Origin: Syngnathus acus
Taxonomy: Eukaryota > Chordata > Actinopteri > Syngnathiformes > Syngnathidae
Assembly: GCF_901709675.1 (NCBI RefSeq)
Contig: NC_051091.1
Span: forward strand, 1,547,967-1,611,966
Direction of reading: 5' to 3'
DNA length: 64,000 nucleotides
The notes under the pieces were generated by a model that worked only from the letters and a program-made list of their open reading frames with translations, was not told the origin of the DNA and made no database searches. Each line of letters begins with the position of its first letter. Within the stretch, counting starts at the first letter, position 1. The position numbers and the translations under genes are program-made. Shown here piece after piece: positions 1-12,000 of this stretch.

Positions 1-119
1 GTTTTGATGAATGCACAGGACCGATTGAGCAGATTAAGGTTCGCTAATTTATCGTAAATTGGATCATTCGATGAAGCTGTCAAAGAGTGGCTGGGAATAT
101 TTGGTGGGTCTTTGATGAT

Positions 120-290
120 GTTTTCAAGTGCCACATACACACAGTGCTCTCCTGCACTCCTGCAGGTAGAAGCTACTTTAGGAGCATTGTTAAAAACAAA
201 AGCCGGACTCACCGTTGGCCCAGCGGGGTCGTGTCGTTGCTCAAATACCGGTCCGTGAACCTGCGGTGCCTGGCTGCTGACACTGCTGCC
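120..290 (+). mobile_element. Decayed non-LTR retrotransposon ORF2 C-terminal remnant
   Basis: Plus-strand translation contains TPAGRSYFRSIVKNKSRT followed by WPSGVVSLLKYR. This recalls the C-terminal tail of fish non-LTR retrotransposon ORF2 proteins (P-x-G-R-R-Y-R-x-I, K-T-x-R, then S-x-x-P-x-A-V-x-x-L). No reverse transcriptase domain is present, so it can only be a short 5'-truncated, mutated remnant. The assignment rests on recall of the motif pattern. Confidence 0.35.
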
Positions 291-1016
291 TTTAAGAGGC
301 ATGCCGTGCAAAATTGTTGGCAGGGGAGCGCTTGCCCGGCACACGGACCGTGTCCGGCGGGTCTCGTCGGTGTGCTCTGGCACATTTGGTGTCCTGCCGT
401 TTTAAGCGCACACGTTTAAGTCTCCACACTTCTTGTCTTTGCATGAGAGCTCATGTGGCAAATGGTGTCGGAATTTGATGAGTGAGCTCCTTGCGGGCCA
501 TTGGGAAGTCCGGCAGAAGCAAGCAACTCGAATATTCGCACGCGTCTGTGTGTGTCCCAGGAATGTCATAACTTGTGACCTGACCTAAATGACCACATTG
601 CACTCACCATTAAGGCTTTACTGCTTAATCCATACGGGTGACAAACCTGCTTTACATCATATTCACACTGTTCTCTCTCTCTCTCCCTCTTGTTCTCTTT
701 CTCGCATTCTCACTCGCCGCCTCCCTTCCGCTCCCTCTTTCTCTGCTTCTCCCATTCCTTCTGTCATACTTGCTCTCTAATTCTGTGTTGACCACTCAAC
801 TGAAGCCAGCCGTACTGCTTGCTGGTATTAAATAGGACATATTTTGTAAAAACGGACTTTTTAAGTGCCTGTATACAAACCGCTGAGTGCCCGACCAAGC
901 CTCAAGTGTAAAATCAAACAACCAAGTGGCTCTTACGTTGATGTATTTATTTTATTTTATTTCTGAAAATGGCCTTTCTGCCACTGTTCTGTCATAGTGG
1001 GGCTTAATGACATAGA

Positions 1017-1321
1017 GATTAAAGTCCCAATGATCGTCACACACACACCTGGGTGTGGTGAAATTTGTCCTCTGCATTTAACCCATCCCCGTGTGATTTT
1101 AATCCATCCCCTGGGGGAGAGGGGAGCAGTGAGCAGCAGCGGTGCCGCGCTCGGGAATCAGTTGGTGATCTAACCCCCCAATTCCAACCCTTAATGCTGA
1201 GTGCCAAGCAGGGAGGCAATGGGTCCCATTTTTATAGTCTTTGGTATGACCCGGCCGGGGTTTGAACCCACAACCTTCCAGTCTCAGGGCGGACACTCTA
1301 CCACTAGGCCATAGCGCTCCC
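1017..1321 (-). mobile_element. tRNA-derived SINE
   Basis: Read on the minus strand, the element starts at about 1321 with a tRNA-like head: an A-box (TGGCCTAGTGG) and a B-box (GGTTCAAACC, near 1259-1269), the internal RNA polymerase III promoter. A body follows with GGACCCATTGCCTCCCTGC, then the downstream segment GTGGTGAAATT and CA repeats ending in GACTTTAAT near 1017. This is a very common teleost SINE architecture. It is a fossil retroposon copy and not a functional tRNA gene, since the head does not fold as a full cloverleaf with an acceptor stem. It lies inside the grm4 intron, in the same strand orientation as grm4. Confidence 0.8.
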
Positions 1322-4300
1322 ATGTCATCTAGATATGACTTGATGAGCCACAGCCACTTTCAGGTCTGAAACCATAACGTGCATAGGCTCCTACATTCCC
1401 CACATGTATCACATCAAAGTGAGGGTTAAGCAGAGCTGCAATGAATTTTGTTTGATGAGCAGATTAGCAGATCTAACAGTTTAAAGTTTTTGTATGAAAA
1501 ATAGTTTGTGTCTGCGCATCCTTAAAATGTGAAATTATTATCAAGAAAATGTTTTGTTTGCTTAATTCTGAAAAAAAAATGTCTGTGAGAAGTCATTCTC
1601 CATTTTACAGATTATGATGTCGCAGTTGTCATCTTGTTTACTCTGCAACTACCTCCACGCCGAGTTTCTCTGCCCATGAGGGAGTTAGTCTGCCGCACAG
1701 TCTGATACACTATCATGTCATAGCCAAAAAGCAAGCATAGCAACAGTGGATTTTGCTCCACTTGCTGTTTCTGATAAGCGGAAGGTACATAAACCCATGG
1801 AAATAACACAACATTCCTCTGACCCTACATCCGAGCGCAGCGCCGTAGACCCAAAATATGAAAACATACAAAGTAGAGAGGAATGCTAATGTCCGCAATA
1901 CTAAGTAGAAGGAGACGGTCGAGATCAGAGAAATACCAAATAAATATGCAAGGCCGCCGTTAACGCGCATTAATGAGGAGAGAATGAGTGCCGTGCTTTC
2001 ACGAGTGAGTGAGCGAGTGGAATGGAAGATGCTCATTACCTGTATGAACACGTAGAGAGTGTGATGTTATTCAGGCGCTGAAAATGACGCACAAAAAAGG
2101 GAGAGGGCGCACAAAGCAGCAGGATGGAGTCAAAGGAGTATTTATCATCATCTGCATGTACTGTTGAAGACCATGTGTTGCACTTGTTTTTTTCTTCCAC
2201 GATTAAAAGCAGGACTTTAGTGTCTTAGTAACATGTCTGACATGCCCATGTCGAAATACCCCAATGATGATATAACAGTTTAGATGCTACTTTTTTAGAC
2301 TCCTGCCAAAATGATGAGCTAGAAGGGCATGAAAAAAGACCCCTAAGTCTAAGATTCGCATTAAAGTTAATTCAGTTAGTTAAGTTAATAAAATAAATTC
2401 AAAATGAATGAAGTTGAGTTAATGAAAGGATATATATCATCAAATGAAACTTGCCAGTGGTTTGGTACATGCTGAGCTTGTTGTGGTCATAAAAACTCGC
2501 CGGCTTGTGCTGCACCTCATGATCATTCAGCCAATTTTATTGAGCAATCAGCATACTTGCTATGATTTCCCTCAGCGAGAGTTTATGGGTGAGGGGGGGA
2601 TTAAAAAGTGATGATTGGTTTGACCAACGTCTAAGTTGACTTTTGGGAAATGTGGGACTTTTTTTTGCACGTTCGATGAGTGCAAACAAGCCACCAGTCC
2701 ATGGCAGGATTGCCGATATTTGGATTTAGCATATCCAGAGGTGACAAAAGTACTCGCACTCTATACATAAGTAGAAATACAGAGACTGAAAAAAGTAACA
2801 TGGCTTTTACAGTAACCAAGTATTTGTACCACTAACTACCAATCATGTATGCATGTTTTATTTCACGTATGCAGCATGCCACTCACAAGCCTCATGAACC
2901 CGAACAATGAGACAATAATTAAATCAGCATCTTATTTGTCATAAAAGAAGGCTAAATGAAAAGAAAGAAAAACCCCTCGTAGAGTCAACTCTTGCCATAT
3001 AAAGGCGACGTTTTATCATTTGTCTTGACGAGAGTAACGCTAGAAGACAACAAAAACGATGGCACTTGCTGACACTTGCTTTTGAAGTCTGAGGAGAAAA
3101 AAAACTTTTGTTTCAATTATCGCAGTCATTACTTTGACATGTCGTATAATTACAAGCAACAAAGAGGCCTATAAAAATGCAAACTTGGCTGCTCATGATT
3201 AATTGTAGCTAGGGACGTAATGATATGCTAAAAAAAAAAATGAAATGGCTACATTCTACAAAAAAAGAAACATTCGATCAGATAAAATAAATGCATTTTT
3301 AGAAAATTGCAATATCAACACACTGTGTTAGGCAAGTTTAATATATTGCGTCCGTCTGTTAGCCAGATGTGTGGCTTCAATGCGAGGTTGTTACATAACC
3401 TGTCTCTCACTGCTGTACCATACCAAATGTTCACTGATGAAAATCTGAATAAATACATCAGGCAACTCGCTTGCTGACAATCATACAAAAATGCAAGTCC
3501 ATTGCTCTGTTTCCAGAAGATAACTGTAATCTGTTATTCTGATACGACCTCAGAATTCCTATGTACTACAGACTGGAAATTTCCTTTGACCTTTCACTAA
3601 GTCAAGAAATTCTACGCCAACTGCAGCAAAGCTTCTTCTGGAACACGGAGTACCTTAAATGTTTCACAATAGCTACAGTTTCATTTTCATAACTGCTCAT
3701 ACCACTTGCCGACATTACAAGTGATCTACCTTTTTATACAGAATCCTGCTTAATGTATATGGCAGCTTGTTTTTAAGGAACAAAAGAAATATCAGAAGTG
3801 CCTCCATCCCATGTTTTTCTATTGCATGAGCACATCGAAACGGGTGGCAATGAAACCCAGCAGTAACATATTAAGCGCTTGGCTACTGTGACAGGCAATA
3901 CCTCTCACTGATTAGCAAGCAACTCCTTTTGGGCAAAGTCAGTGATAAGATTTACCAAGATATCCCACAGTCACTTTGGCCTTCTAAAGTTATGAATGTG
4001 TCCACTGTGTTGCAGCACATAGCCGGTTAGTGTTTCTCTTGTTTTTTTCCTGTGTTTTCTTTGCATCAAGAGCAAACATAAATAAAAGAATCAATCAAGG
4101 GGTTGCTAGAATGCACAAGTGCAAACACTGCAGGACAAGTGTGCCAAGAATGGACACTGAGAGGAGTCAAAAGAGAAACAATATGAGCGAGATCAACGCC
4201 AGAATTCTCAATTCTAAGAACGTTCCAATTGTATTTTGAAAATGAATAAATACGTGTTTGCTTTCTACCGAAGCTACATCATCGTCAAAACTTGAGAGGC

Positions 4301-4785
4301 ACTGTGTGTCTTTGTTCAATGAAATCTGAAACCAAATTCTGTGTTGACAAAGTTGCTTCAAACTGGATGTTCTCAGAGGGAAGTGGCCACGTAGCTTTGA
4401 AAGTGTCATCAGCTGAAACAGACACTGGAAGACTCACAGAGAGGCTTAGTAGATGCCACTGTAAATAGATCAAACACCTGTTTTGAATTTTGGAGTGTAA
4501 CTCCTTGTTAGAGAACAGCAAGTTGTGGAAAACATCCCGAAACATGAAGGAGTTGTGCACTCGAAATTTAGAGAAGGCCAAATTCAGCTCACCTATTCGC
4601 CTATTTTTTTTTATATGGGATCCAGATCACGATCAAAACTTAATTTATCTGTAGATCGTATCAAAACTACCCACATCAACCAAAGTCATTCAACGTCATT
4701 CACGGCCTTACGAGTCATTTTCCGCCCACAACAACATAGCAACACTGCCAAAAACACTAGCAGGTGTACTGGCATCCATCCTTAC

Positions 4786-5322
4786 CTTGAAGAGCCTCAG
4801 TATATTTGCCACCATGATGGAGACAGAGCTGGACGACGCGCCGATGACGCCCACCACCCTCTCTGGTTTGGTGATGATAGGCGCCCCGCCACCCAGACAC
4901 TTGACATCCGCCCCGTCCTTCTCGATTAGTGCCTGCACGAAGGTGAGCGATTGCTCTAAGGCGTGCGTGTCCCTGGAGCAGGTGTCCAGGATCCGGGCGC
5001 CCAACGTAATGTTTGGCAGCAGGTTGTTATCGTTGTTGATGCGGTCCAAGGCAAAGAGCATGGCCTCCAGCCGATGAATCCCCTTCTCCTTCTTCAGCTC
5101 CCCGCATGGCTTGCCGTCGTGACCCCTGGCATGGACCGGGAAGAGCCCACCTAAGGAGATATCCCCGTCGATGCGGATGGAGTTCAAGTGGGTGTGACCG
5201 GGGCCTTTGGGTTTCGCGGCCTGCGCCGCCTTGAAAGAGCTGTCGAGGAGCAGCAGGAGTAGAACCACGCCGTGTCGCTGGCAGCCGGTCCGGTCCGGTC
5301 CGCAAGGCGGTGGGTGAAACAT
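4786..5322 (-). CDS. grm4: Metabotropic glutamate receptor 4, first coding exon (partial gene)
   Basis: This exon encodes the N-terminal 179 residues of a class C G-protein-coupled glutamate receptor of group III (mGlu4-like), a presynaptic Gi/o-coupled receptor that dampens transmitter release. It shows a leucine-rich signal peptide (about residues 18-26) and then the start of the extracellular ligand-binding lobe: [55 protein letters not shown] and the S-S-S-S-V-S-I stretch where the family contacts the glutamate alpha-carboxylate. It resembles mammalian GRM4 more than GRM8 ([11 protein letters not shown] rather than PDKISGVIGAA). Translation starts at the ATG ending at 5322 (G at -3); upstream in-frame triplets to 5343 are not ATG. 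The exon ends CTTCAAG before GTAAGG, the family's conserved phase-0 boundary after ILRLFK. All later exons lie beyond the left edge of the window. Confidence 0.93.
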
Positions 5323-5748
5323 GACCGTAGTTGGTACGAGCAAACTGCCGCAATCAAGGAAATGGAAGCCAGGTAGTCGCTCGCGCTGGCCAGAGGGTTA
5401 ATTGCTCTCCAAGCAGCTGGCACAAGAAAGGCTTCCTCTCATGTCTTCTCTCACGCAGTCACTTAATGTCCAATATGAGTCTGGCTCTTTTGCAGAGCTG
5501 TAATCCTGCTCTCCTCACGTCCACTCCACTCCCTCGCTCATTCGTCCAAATGGACTCGTCTATGGAGATCCTGCTCTGGACATTGGGAAGAACAAACGGT
5601 GGAAAATAACCTCCTTCAACTCCCTCGTCTACTCTCCGGAATCTCTACGGCGTCTGCTGCAATAGCCAGTTTTAATCTTCACTGACCCCTGGGCAGGGAT
5701 CGGTTATGTGGCAAACCCCGTGAGCCTGCTTGGGTCCACACTGAATTC
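5323..5748 (-). other. grm4: grm4 5' untranslated part of the first coding exon
   Basis: On the minus strand a long pyrimidine tract (CTTTCTTTCTTTTCATCTTG) is followed by TAG and then GAATTC, making a strong splice acceptor whose exon begins at 5748. This would place about 426 nt of 5' UTR in the same exon as the grm4 start codon and implies at least one further upstream non-coding exon. The boundary is inferred from splice consensus alone. Confidence 0.5.
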
Positions 5749-6140
5749 CTACAAGATGAAAAGAAAGAAAGAAGTGGTGAGGTCAGGCAGGGAAAAGAAA
5801 ACAAAGCAAAGGGATTTGTGTTGGCTTTGCAATACTTTTTTTTTTTAGATGTAACCTTGTATCCGTGGTATTACAGGCAATGGCGTTTTTTGAATTGGGA
5901 CTGAGCTGTCACGCTTTCGCTCAAGGTTTCTGGTCACATCCCACGTACTTGCTTTTCACCTGTCAGCCTTGTCAAAAGTGTGCACAGCAAAAAAAAAAAC
6001 ATTCATGTTTTCTAAATGTATTGCCTGTGCTCATTATGGACACTCGCATTTTATGGACAGTCCAAAGACTGGCAAATGTATTTCATTAGATTTTTGGGTG
6101 GGATGGGGACATAGTCCTGCCGTGAATAAAAAAAAAAAGT

Positions 6141-6176
6141 AGTCACTAGTAGTGCCAAACGATACTACTAGTGACT
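6141..6176. repeat. Perfect inverted repeat (13-bp stem, 10-nt loop)
   Basis: AGTCACTAGTAGT at 6141-6153 is followed by a 10-nt spacer and its exact reverse complement ACTACTAGTGACT at 6164-6176. A tract of A residues precedes it. It could be a mutational palindrome or the core of a tiny transposon relic. No function can be assigned. Confidence 0.75.
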
Positions 6177-8348
6177 GCCGCTCGATGTTGCATGCATCTA
6201 CTACATAGGAAATCATTAAAGCTGTAAAAGTGGGTCGAACGTTGGCGTAATCTCTCATCGTGCCAAATGGACCATTTTAACATTACCTTGGTATGTCCGC
6301 GCACTACGGCTGGCATAATCAATTACTACATTTATAATGGAAGTCACCCGTAGGTCTCAGAAGCACGTACAGCGTGTGCGTGGAGGCCTCGCGGGGAAAA
6401 GCAAACAGTCGGAAATGGAAATGGCGCTATTAGCAATGAAAAGGGACTTTAATATTGAAAGGGAATTGTCCGATTTAATAGACTTGCTGCATTAAACAAG
6501 AAGACTCTTGGTTCTGAGTAATCATGAACACAGCAGCGTGTTAACAAAGCGTTGTTGTTTGTGAGAAGCCTGTGGGCAGCTTTTCTGAACTGATACGTGA
6601 CCCCTGACTTGGCGTCTGTTCTTTATGCTTTTGAAAATCCCGCACAAAGATGATTAGGTTCATTGGAGAAGACAATACGATTCATGTTACTTTAGTAGTC
6701 AGATGCAATGAACCCGTTCACCGGCCAGTCAAGACCCACAGGCTGACGGTGAAAATGTGTGAAATACACAAAGTATAAACTTTTTTTTTTTTTTTTTTTT
6801 TTGAAATAGTTGTACCCTTCCCGTATGCATTGAACACAAACATAAAAAATATGCTTCTTTTATCTACAGAATGTCTACAGTATGTTGGACATTGAACACT
6901 GGGAAAATCTTGGTATCTTTTGTGTTATTTGTCATTGTCATTATTTTGTATTTTGTTTCTTTTAGATTGTGTTTTACTACTCAGGGTCATGGGTCCTTAG
7001 TAGAGTAAGCATAGAGTAGTATGAGCCTTCAAGAGGCACACCCTGATAAGGTAGCATGTGATGTCAGCCAGTCTCTGTGTGAGAGTTTGGGCGTGAGCTG
7101 TAACCTACAGCAGCTCTTATGCGAGTTTGCTCATTGGCTTTCAGTGCAATTAGAAAGAGCTGTTTTGTACCCATGATAAAACATTGGGACTTAATGAAAG
7201 CATGAGTGAACTTCGAGGGAAATGAATTGATGTGGCTGTATGAAAAATTGAAGCAAAAGCATTGAACATGGCATTGTCAGTGAGATGCGTCAGAAGCATA
7301 GCCTCATCTTTTTACAATTTTAAGAACATGGCAAATACACACACACACACATTTGCTCTCGTCATTAAATTGCAGACACTCAACTATCGAAACGGGAGCT
7401 GTGTTGTAAGCACTTATCAGCTAAAGCCATAATGGGCTCTGAAGGAAGCAATCTCCCTGCACAAAGTCAATGCTCAGGCCCTTGTTTTGCTGCGGCGAAC
7501 GGGTTAAGGCTTGGATCGGCAAGCGGCTGAGATTCATTGAGAGCACATGGGAAGTGACAAGGTCCTGTGGATACACCCGGCTATCTCATCGCCGAGTGAG
7601 GACAAGTCATTTTTCACAGGTGATTTACTCCATGTGCCCTTTCACTGCCACCGGCTGTGTAGACAAGTGGATGAAGAAGAAGACTTTTGGATGGGAGGTG
7701 AAAAGTCCACTACAATTTTTACAAACACACACATACAGTCGATGGAGACAAATTTGCCCATCTTTCCTCTCTCTATGTCAAATTTGCCAAAGACCCCAGA
7801 TTTACTGGAAAAAAAAAAGAAAATTAAAAATAATTAACTAATGATAACAAACGAAAAAACTAAACCTGACATTTTTCACAAATTGTGTTTTTGTTTTTTT
7901 TTATGGTTGTGTAAATGTACCTTCTGGCATGCTAGCATCTCTCCCTATCGACTGCGTGAGGTCTTGCTGCCAAGAAAGTGTCCACAAAGTAACTCTTCTG
8001 CAACGTTGCAAATTTCCCACGTCAACATGTTCATAGCCCTTAAAGGAGATTTAATACCTGGGAAGATCACGCCTCAGGCTTTTGTTGTTGTTGTCGATGC
8101 GGTTGCGACTTAGCCAGGGCGTATTTTAATTCTGCGTAAAATAAATAAATCAGAATAAATCACAGCACCGACGACCACCACCCGTCTGAGCCATTTTAAT
8201 CAAAGCTCCTCGCAGAAAGTTGTGTTGGTCGTGGCACGCATGAATTAGTACGCTGGGATCCCTCTAGTAAAAGAATTAATTTCAAAGATCATTTGAAATG
8301 TGCGCAATGTTGTAGGAGTTTAAAAGGATAAGTTTGACGCTCCAAATG

Positions 8349-8422
8349 ATCAATCCATCAATCAAAACTTTATTCATACAGCACTCTTCATACAAAATTG
8401 TAACTCAAAGTGCTTGACAAGT
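8349..8422 (+). repeat. Dispersed teleost repeat tail (TTTATTCATACAGCAC type)
   Basis: The phrase CAATCAATCAAAACTTTATT, then a CATACAGCACTCTTCATAC segment and TAACTCAAAGTGCTT, resembles the 3' end of an interspersed repeat common in fish genomes. Only about 75 bp is present, so the element class cannot be set from the sequence. Confidence 0.5.
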
Positions 8423-9068
8423 TAAAATCATTCTCCCCGTGCACTCCATCATGTCCCTTATCATCACCGCCTTTGTCGCGTCTGTCTATAAGCTTTGTAA
8501 GAATGTGCTTTAGATGCATGGCAAGTGCTTACCGGTTTGAAAGTGTTAGTGATAGCTTCCCTGAAGAGTGATATCAAGAGAACAGCTTTCATTCAATCTA
8601 GGGTTTTTTTTTTCTTTCAAGAAAATTTAAAAGCTCTAGGCAAATAATCACGTGTCATTGCAGAAACGTACGAACTGACAACTTTACTGTGGAACACAAA
8701 AAAACTGACAACTTGCAGTAATACATCTAAAATATCCTCCACTCTGATATTTTCTCACAAAGTCATCTTCTTTTTTAAGGGGCACACCAAGGCACAGCAT
8801 GAGGCACTTATATGGTTTGCGCCTTGCCCACACACCTGTCACAGAGTGGCGTCATTTGCTTTTTGATATAGAAGCGATGTGGCGGCGCTGAGAGTCGACG
8901 CTTCAAGGAGGTCTGGAGAACATTTGTGCTCCAGCAGGAGATAAACGACTGACTGGCGGGGGGAAGATAAGACCAACACATGAAACCTTCAAGGTCACCA
9001 TTCAATGTCTCGAGTGGGAAATCCTCCAAGAGAGCCAAGTATCATTTTCGCAACAGAATTTTTTTTGG

Positions 9069-12000
9069 CCTTGTTGTCAATAGGTTTTAGGGGTTTCAAA
9101 GTACGATTGGTCTTTTAAAGTAGGATTTGAAAGACGGGTTAGTGCTTGAAAGGTTTTGTTTTAAAAGCTTAGCTTGACATTTTGACAAAGAATGGAGTTG
9201 GTTTCAAGTTAATGTTTCAAATGATGCTTTCCATTCACAGTTTCAAAGAAGGGTCAAGATGATTTTACCTCGGACAAACAAGAACACAATCCCCGGTGAA
9301 TGCAGAGGTAGCACCGCTCTCTTTTGTACAACTCAACTGAATATTAATTTTGGAATTTGCATTTAACAACTTGTTGACAGACAAGAGGCCTTCCTGCAAG
9401 GCATTTTAATGAGGGTTGTTTGCATCCTAAAATAATGATATACCATTCATGGCGGCATGTCGTGCCTCGCACTTAGTAGTTGGGTTTTTACACACCAACT
9501 CAGGCAATTCAAGGTATAGTTAGGGTTTCAAGATTGGGTCTCAAAGTAGGATTAGGGTTTCTAACTCTGGTTAAGGTTTCAAAGTAGGGTTAGGATTTCA
9601 AAACTGGTTTAGGGGTTTAAAGTAGATTGTCAAACTAGGATTAGGGTCTCAAGCAAGGGCCGGGGTCTGGAACTAGGGTTATGGTTTCAAACCCCCATAG
9701 AGGCCTCTGTAGTTTTCAGCCTATGAATATGAATCATATTTAGATCACATGGCATCGGCTCCCAGCCTGTGAGACGTGAGCATCTGTCATAGGGAAACTT
9801 TTGTCGTGTTTTTTTTTGCCCGAGTTGCACTCCCGCGACAGATGGGCAGGAGGGCCCGTCTAATTGACACTCGAGTATGTTGACGCTGCGCGGCAGATCA
9901 ATAGGTGGGAGGAGGACGGCTGCCTGAGGAAAATGAATGGGGAGTGCACTTGCGCACATGAATGATGAGAAGGTGGCTGTGGGTGGTCGAGTGGAGGGGC
10001 GAGTGAGGCTGCCACCATGTTTGAACTGCATGGACAGTTTGGATGGATTACATTTGAAATATGTACACAGGCTGCAGCAATGACCACAACAATGCAATTT
10101 GTCAATGATTTTCACATAGTCGGACAAAAAGTCTCAAACCAGGGTTAGGGTTTCAAAATTAAGGTTCCAAACCTGAGGCGGGGTTGCAAATTAACATTTC
10201 AAACTATTGCTTTTTTTTTTTTTTTTTTTTGAAGGATTAGTGTTTTAAACAAGCAATAAAGTTTCAAAATATGGATTTCAGGTTCTAGCTAGGTTTCAAG
10301 ACAGGGTTAGTTTTTCTAATTAGGTCAGGGTTGGGGTTTCAAGTTTGGGTTGAGATTCCAAGCTTGAAATTAGGGTGCCACATGGCAGACAAAAAACAAA
10401 TGATATTCCCTGATTCCACATTTGCTTCTGTCGTATTTGCATAATTTAGATGAAGCTCGCCCACGACCAGTAGGCCTGCATAAAGTCATCATGACAGCCC
10501 CCATTGCCAGCTGTTCCACACGCCGTCTTCTCCTTCTGTGTGATGCAGAAAGACAACAAACACTCAACTTGGGGCCTTCTGATGCGCCGAAAAATTTCTT
10601 AAGGCTGTTCCGCCTCTGCCAAACCTTGCAGCAGCTAAGTGCCGCATGCCCGCCTGCTTCCATACATGCGTTCGGCCATTTCCAGTACGCAGCCGTGACA
10701 ACATGCCACAGCTGTCACAGCAAACACGGTTAGAGGGGAGGAAACATGCAGACGCATACACACACACTTTCATCACATGACGATAAAAACAGCTTCCTAC
10801 ATCATATTAGATCAAACGCGCGTTTTACTCGACTACTGCACCAACAAGAATGTCTCTGATTATATTGGAATGATGTTTGAAGCGATGTTTGGGATTTAAA
10901 ATTAGGGTTTCAAGCCAAGGGTAGGGTTTCATACAATGTTTCGAGCTTCAAATGATTGATTATCGCAAAGGTTTGGGCTGCAAATTCTTTCAAACTAGGA
11001 TTGTGGTTTAAAAGTGCAAATTAAGGTTTCAAGATGCGTGAGGGCTTCAAAAAAGAGGTAGGGTTTCGAGAGCTGCTTACAAATCATGATAAGGCTTTCA
11101 AAAGTAGGGCGTTTCTTCGTGGGCGGCCATTTTGCTTTGTACTGACACATGCTGGTGACTGAAAATGACATCACAGTGCCGAAGGGCGCAGATTGTGAGC
11201 GTCACCTGACCAAACCCAGAAAGCAAGTGAGCCGTGAAGTCGTTACTTGAGCCCTTAGGCACTGATGTTGTTTTCAGGCGACAGCATGTATCGCTACGAG
11301 CCAAAATGGCCGCCCCCCGAGATAGACAAAAAAGAGGGGGATTTTTCTGCATTATTTATGTTCCACAAGCATAATATTTTTCAGAATACTGTAGCATGGG
11401 CACAATGGGTGAACATAAAACAAGGAATACTACATTTTTGACATGACTTCTTCTTAAAGCATGTGTGGATATTTGTTTGTTTATTGTTGTTTTTACATGG
11501 TTTCCAAATTATGTACAGATTTCCATTTGTGAGTCTGGGCCATGAGGAGAAACGTCCCTCATCATTATTGTTTTGTTTTGTTTTGTTTCCTGGCACGGAA
11601 TACTTTTCCATGCAGACCTAATGGAGGACTACGATTGCAGACCAGGAGATAAATGGAATGAAATGTGAGAAGGAGCCTTTCTTCTCCTGGATGGAAGAGG
11701 CCTTGCAGGGAATACATCAGGACACTAGGGAAGCATATTAGAAATCGCTTAACTTCCCGCCCGTCCATCGGATTCAACGCTTCGCATCTTCCTATCTTGA
11801 CAGAAGAAAATAAAGGTTAGTCTTTCAAATTCATGTTTCTAGGCAGAGTTAGGGTTCCAAATAGTGAACCATTTGTTGTGATTTACAAGAACCAAAACCA
11901 ACCCACACACATACAAAAGGGTCGGGGACTGGGCGTTCAAAATATTTTGCTTCATGAAACAAATTTGCTTTAGAAGCAAGCATGAGACGCTGTAACCCAG

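Larger units (their letters stand above)
1..4785 (-). other. grm4: grm4 intron downstream of the first coding exon
   Basis: This is intron sequence because the grm4 exon at 4786 ends in a splice donor and no later grm4 exon is visible to the left. Recognisable content is a non-LTR retrotransposon remnant near 120-290 and a tRNA-derived SINE at 1017-1321. A short stretch near 2740-2800 (pattern AGTACTCGCACTCTATAC) resembles interspersed fish repeats. Apart from these it is AT-rich unique-looking DNA. The short ORFs on both strands carry no recognisable domain. Confidence 0.75.
5749..9068. other. Non-coding interval upstream of the grm4 first coding exon
   Basis: No coding exon is recognised. 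If the candidate 5' exon at 23173 is right, this is grm4 intron. It holds a perfect 13-bp hairpin at 6141-6176, a 22-bp poly-T at 6781-6802, a short CA run near 7338-7350 and a dispersed-repeat tail at 8349-8422. The remainder looks like unique AT-rich sequence. Confidence 0.6.

Noticed and set aside
1240-1321. A tRNA gene on the minus strand
   Set aside because: A- and B-box words are present, but the sequence continues into a SINE body and the acceptor stem is not formed.
5323-5343. Extended grm4 start seven codons upstream
   Set aside because: The upstream triplet is TTG, not ATG. The ATG ending at 5322 has a suitable context and precedes the signal peptide.
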